Below, in pieces: positions 53,337 through 56,377 of a stretch of DNA of 56,377 nt (the stretch's first letter is position 1; every line of letters starts with the position of its first letter). The position numbers and the translations under genes were made by a program. The notes under the pieces were generated by a model. That model was not told where the DNA came from and made no database searches. It worked only from the letters and a program-made list of their open reading frames with translations. The DNA is taken from contig NZ_JHYF01000019.1 in assembly GCF_000621485.1 (NCBI RefSeq), positions 1 through 56,377 on the forward strand. Direction: 5' to 3'. This DNA is from Alkaliphilus transvaalensis ATCC 700919. GTDB lineage: Bacteria > Bacillota > Clostridia > Peptostreptococcales > Natronincolaceae.

Positions 53337-54695
53337 ATGAAGGTGAATATAAACAAGCTTACTGATTTAAAGAATAAGCTTTCACGTTTAGAAAAAACCT
53401 ATGGAGACTATATTGCTGGTGCAACTAGTGAAGTCAATTCAATCGCTAATACCACCAACTCAAAATATCATGAATCCTACGTTAGAAGCGCCAGTTGTGG
53501 AGTCCTTCAAACAAGTAATGAAGTGAAAAGAAGCTGTCAAAGTCTTACTCAGCTTTTACAAGGCAAGGCTAAGGGGTTAGATAAAGCCATCGGAATCTAT
53601 AAAGCCTCCGAAGAGAAAACCAAGGGGAACAAAATATCAGTAAATATTAATAATAAAAGATTCTTATCGATGTTATTTGCTTCCCCTATAAGCATTCCTA
53701 ATAAGCTTTTTACTATTTCAATGATTAACCCTACATTAGCAACTGGAAGATCAAATGCCCTAACTAATAAATTTGTTAATCCTCAAAGCTTAGGACGGTT
53801 TAGTGGTTTTGTTAATGGTACTGCCACAGGATTTAGTGCCGTGGAGGAAATAATAAAATCATATTCCAACTATTCTGTTAGTAAGGTATTATTACAAAAT
53901 TACTCTTATAGAAGTATACCAAAATCATTAAAAACTATAGTTGAGACAAATAAAGGAATGGAACATGCCGTCAAAAATATGGGATTTAGTATTGTGCAAC
54001 AGGGTCACCAATACAGAATACATGGTAGTCAGGGGATAACACGTCCCTTAAAGCTTGCAACAAGATACAATATAGATAATGTCCCCAAATATAATAATAT
54101 GAACACAATTTTTAAGGGATATAAAACTTATCAACACGCACAAAAAATTGGTAAATTAGCAGATGGCATAGCCTATGCAGGGGTGGCATTTGAAACTTTA
54201 CAGGGAATTTCTTCTAATATTCAAAATGGAGAAACAAGATGGTCAAAATATTTTGGTGATGCATCAGTGGATGTGGCTGTGGGGGCAGCTAGAATTTATA
54301 CCGTAAAGGGAGGAATTGCTACAGGCAGTAGTTTTGGGGCAGCAATTGGAACTTTCTTTTGTCCAGGCATTGGTACTGCAATTGGAGCTGCGGTGGGTGC
54401 TATAGGAGGGGGATTGATCACTGGGAGTGTTTATGATAAGATTTTTAACTATAACTATAATGATAAATCAGTAAAAGAGTGGATACAACTTGGAGTTAAA
54501 TCTTCTGTTGATTTTATTTCAAATCAAGTAGGTGATGCTTCAAAAGCGGGGGCCAATATGGCCACAAATCTATATAATAATATCTCTGATGGAATACAAA
54601 ACGTAAAGGATGCCAATATGGGGAAAGTATTATCCCAATTGATAAAAAACTCTATACCTATAAGGGGTGTTCCAATACCAAACTTGAGATGGTGA
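53337..54695 (+). CDS. Putative type VII effector with glycine-zipper domain
   Basis: 452 aa, no Sec signal. Residues 1-110 form a helical WXG/LXG-like hairpin (VNINKLTDLKNKLSRLEKTYGDYI). A middle region (120-310) is of unknown type. A hydrophobic Gly/Ala stretch at about 320-365 (FGAAIGTFFCPGIGTAIGAA then GAIGGGLITGS) forms a glycine zipper like those of membrane-active type VII toxins (TspA, TelE types). The tail is amphipathic. It is encoded between a WXG100 gene and membrane proteins, the usual order of cargo and immunity genes. Role inferred; catalytic residues not seen. Confidence 0.65.
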   Translation: MKVNINKLTDLKNKLSRLEKTYGDYIAGATSEVNSIANTTNSKYHESYVRSASCGVLQTSNEVKRSCQSLTQLLQGKAKGLDKAIGIYKASEEKTKGNKISVNINNKRFLSMLFASPISIPNKLFTISMINPTLATGRSNALTNKFVNPQSLGRFSGFVNGTATGFSAVEEIIKSYSNYSVSKVLLQNYSYRSIPKSLKTIVETNKGMEHAVKNMGFSIVQQGHQYRIHGSQGITRPLKLATRYNIDNVPKYNNMNTIFKGYKTYQHAQKIGKLADGIAYAGVAFETLQGISSNIQNGETRWSKYFGDASVDVAVGAARIYTVKGGIATGSSFGAAIGTFFCPGIGTAIGAAVGAIGGGLITGSVYDKIFNYNYNDKSVKEWIQLGVKSSVDFISNQVGDASKAGANMATNLYNNISDGIQNVKDANMGKVLSQLIKNSIPIRGVPIPNLRW

Positions 54696-54735
54696 AGAAT
54701 AAAAATGTAGGCAATTATAGGATGGAGGAATTGTC

Positions 54736-55983
54736 TTGGTTAAGGATAGAACGGAAACTATATTTTACAGAAAGGACGGTATTATTGCCCATAACTTAAT
54801 ACATTGTTTGATTTTTGGTGGTATTAGCTTTGGCTTTCTTACGATTACTTTGCTAACACCAGAAGAATTTACCTTTGGATACACCCATAAACTATTAATT
54901 ATGTTCTTGAGAACTTCAATGCAAATAGCCCTTCTTCTTATGGGACTATATGTTCTACTGATATTTTTAAGGACCATATGGATTGATTTAATAAATAATA
55001 AAAGAAAACCAGCTTTAATAATAAATGAACTGGGCATCTACGATAATGCATCCTTTGTAAGATTAGGTTTTATTCCATGGGAAGAAATTGATCGTGTATT
55101 TGAGTATGATACGAAATACTCCTATGGCAGTTGGAAGCTATATAGAAGTGAAAGGTTTGTAAATATTATTTTAAAAGAAGAGGAAGCCTTCGTAAAGAAA
55201 CTAAGCATTATAAAGCAAATTCAATTTAAAATATCTAAATTTACAAAGGGTAGAATTACTGCAATTCCTGTAGAACGGATTTATTCAAGAACAAAGTTAA
55301 AGGAAGAAAGTCTAATAGAAATATTCTCAAAATATAACAAAAACAAAATGAATACTTCCTATGTAAAAAGATATTATGAAGGAAGCAAAAGCTATGTTGC
55401 TAATGATAAAGAACTACAATACTATTATAACACTGAAAAATGGTTGATTGCATTTGGGGGAACTTTATTGTTCCTGTTCGGTGGACGGTTTTTATATAGT
55501 GATTCTCCACGGGTAGGTATATTTTTTATGATAATTTCTATGATGGCAGCAGTCACTTTAATTTTTATGTTATTAACAAGAAAAAGAAAACCCAATGTCA
55601 TTATGGACCCTTCAGGAATAACCGTGGGTAGGTGGTTTGCAAGAGAAAAGAAGGTTAGGTGGCAGGATATTCAAAAAATATATATACATGAAAGCCTAGA
55701 TAGTGAGCGAAATGATTTTGCTGGTATGTCAAAAAAGATTATTATTAGACTTTCTAAACTCAATAATATTGTTAGGAAGGATAATACTGATGTAATTATA
55801 AGTGAGGTACAAGAAATAGATAAAACCCTTACCCAAGCAGAACTAGAAGATATTGAAGAAACGATAAAAGAGCAGACCTATCAAGAAATAGAAATATTAC
55901 AGATGATGGTAAATATCCCATTAGAAGAACTGTTAGAAGTTATTAAAGCTATGCATAAGAAGTACACAAATACTCAGTTCTAA
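54736..55983 (+). CDS. Duplicated STM3941-like membrane protein, candidate immunity protein
   Basis: 415 aa containing the same module twice: a membrane-helix pair, then a PH-like domain. First: helices about 20-80, then KPALIINELGIYDNASFVRL and IPWEEIDRVFEY. Second: helices about 232-278, then KPNVIMDPSGITVGRWFA and VRWQDIQKIYIH. The domain resembles STM3941-family proteins. A second gene of the same type follows. A tandem of such membrane proteins next to a glycine-zipper effector fits an immunity role. TTG start after GGAGG. Confidence 0.65.
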   Translation: MVKDRTETIFYRKDGIIAHNLIHCLIFGGISFGFLTITLLTPEEFTFGYTHKLLIMFLRTSMQIALLLMGLYVLLIFLRTIWIDLINNKRKPALIINELGIYDNASFVRLGFIPWEEIDRVFEYDTKYSYGSWKLYRSERFVNIILKEEEAFVKKLSIIKQIQFKISKFTKGRITAIPVERIYSRTKLKEESLIEIFSKYNKNKMNTSYVKRYYEGSKSYVANDKELQYYYNTEKWLIAFGGTLLFLFGGRFLYSDSPRVGIFFMIISMMAAVTLIFMLLTRKRKPNVIMDPSGITVGRWFAREKKVRWQDIQKIYIHESLDSERNDFAGMSKKIIIRLSKLNNIVRKDNTDVIISEVQEIDKTLTQAELEDIEETIKEQTYQEIEILQMMVNIPLEELLEVIKAMHKKYTNTQF

Positions 55984-56000
55984 AATAAGGAGGGACTTCA

Positions 56001-56377
56001 TTGTCTGAGGGTGTAAATGAAATTGTATATTACAGGAGAGAAAATAGTAAGCTTTATGCAGTAGTGATGTCTTTTATTATTGTGGGTTTTATGAGTGCAA
56101 TTTTAACACTGTCAATTCTATGGCCAGAAGAATTTACCTTTGGCCTTACCTCAAACCCTTTAATTACATTAATAAGAATATTACTGCAATTATTATTATC
56201 AATTATATGGTTACATTACGCTTACATTTTAATGAGAACCATAATTATAGAGTACATATTAAAAAAACCAGCACTCATTATTAATGAAAAAGGTATCTAT
56301 GACAATATCTCCTACGTTAGATTGGGCCATATTTCTTGGGATGAGATTGAACGGGTTTATCCCTACGAAACTAATTT
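56001..56377 (+). CDS. Paralogue of the preceding membrane protein (cut by window end)
   Basis: Only the first 125 codons are in the window. TTG 56001 follows AAGGAGGG. Protein start SEGVNEIVYYRRENSK, a two-helix membrane region containing PEEFTFGLTSN, then KPALIINEKGIYDNISYVRL and HISWDEIERVYPY. These match the preceding protein closely in order and sequence, so this is a tandem duplicate. The remaining part and any further copies lie beyond the right edge. Confidence 0.8.
   Translation, partial: MSEGVNEIVYYRRENSKLYAVVMSFIIVGFMSAILTLSILWPEEFTFGLTSNPLITLIRILLQLLLSIIWLHYAYILMRTIIIEYILKKPALIINEKGIYDNISYVRLGHISWDEIERVYPYETN

Overview
The window is a 56-kb piece of a low-GC Firmicute chromosome, most like the Alkaliphilus-type Clostridia. 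That placement is inferred from AT-rich sequence, strong purine-rich Shine-Dalgarno sites, frequent GTG/TTG starts, a T-box leader, the long Gram-positive SRP RNA, NiaR, DUF951 and duplicated L25/Ctc proteins. I could not check a database, so the genus is a guess.

Layout. 1-124 is the 5S rRNA end of an rRNA operon. 1070-6453 is an NAD module: nadA-nadB-nadC, the repressor gene niaR, and a PTS-IIC-like membrane protein. The nadABC cluster and the transporter share an operator-like sequence. 7103-20035 holds mostly housekeeping genes: a UPF0182 membrane protein, serS behind a UCC-specifier T-box, a phosphonate-type ABC transporter (phnD-phnE-phnC), a lipoprotein M1-type peptidase behind a (GGTAGA)12 microsatellite, tadA, tRNA-Ser(GGA), SRP RNA, and a yedF-DUF3343-mscS group. 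20363-31717 carries DUF951, ppk1-ppx, rpsF-ssb-rpsR, a YibE/F protein, tldD-tldE and two L25 paralogues. 32032-38651 carries csoR and copZ, mltG on the minus strand, a ThiF/MoeB-like enzyme, a small exported protein next to a two-component system, and a TVP38/TMEM64 protein. An intergenic repeat of about 160 bp occurs four times between 6.6 and 15.2 kb.

The notable region is 39101 to the right end. It is one long run of plus-strand genes that overlap or sit a few dozen bases apart, with no obvious terminator. Its first half is a Tad/type IV-pilus-like machine: prepilin peptidase, two MinD/CpaE-like proteins that have both lost the P-loop lysine, a CpaB-like SAF protein, a CpaF ATPase, TadB- and TadC-like platform proteins, a Flp-pilin-like peptide and two single-TM proteins. 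Its second half is a type VII secretion module: a YukD/EsaB ubiquitin-like protein, a beta-propeller protein, a three-ATPase EssC without FHA domains, an unknown protein with a faint EspG-like tail, a WXG100 protein, a probable glycine-zipper effector, and two tandem membrane paralogues that look like immunity proteins. EsaA, EssA and EssB are not seen. I read this as one operon in which a Tad-type pilus/platform and a type VII translocase are expressed together, with a toxin-immunity cargo at its end. This is the best candidate here for an undescribed system. The window ends inside the second membrane paralogue, so the locus continues to the right.
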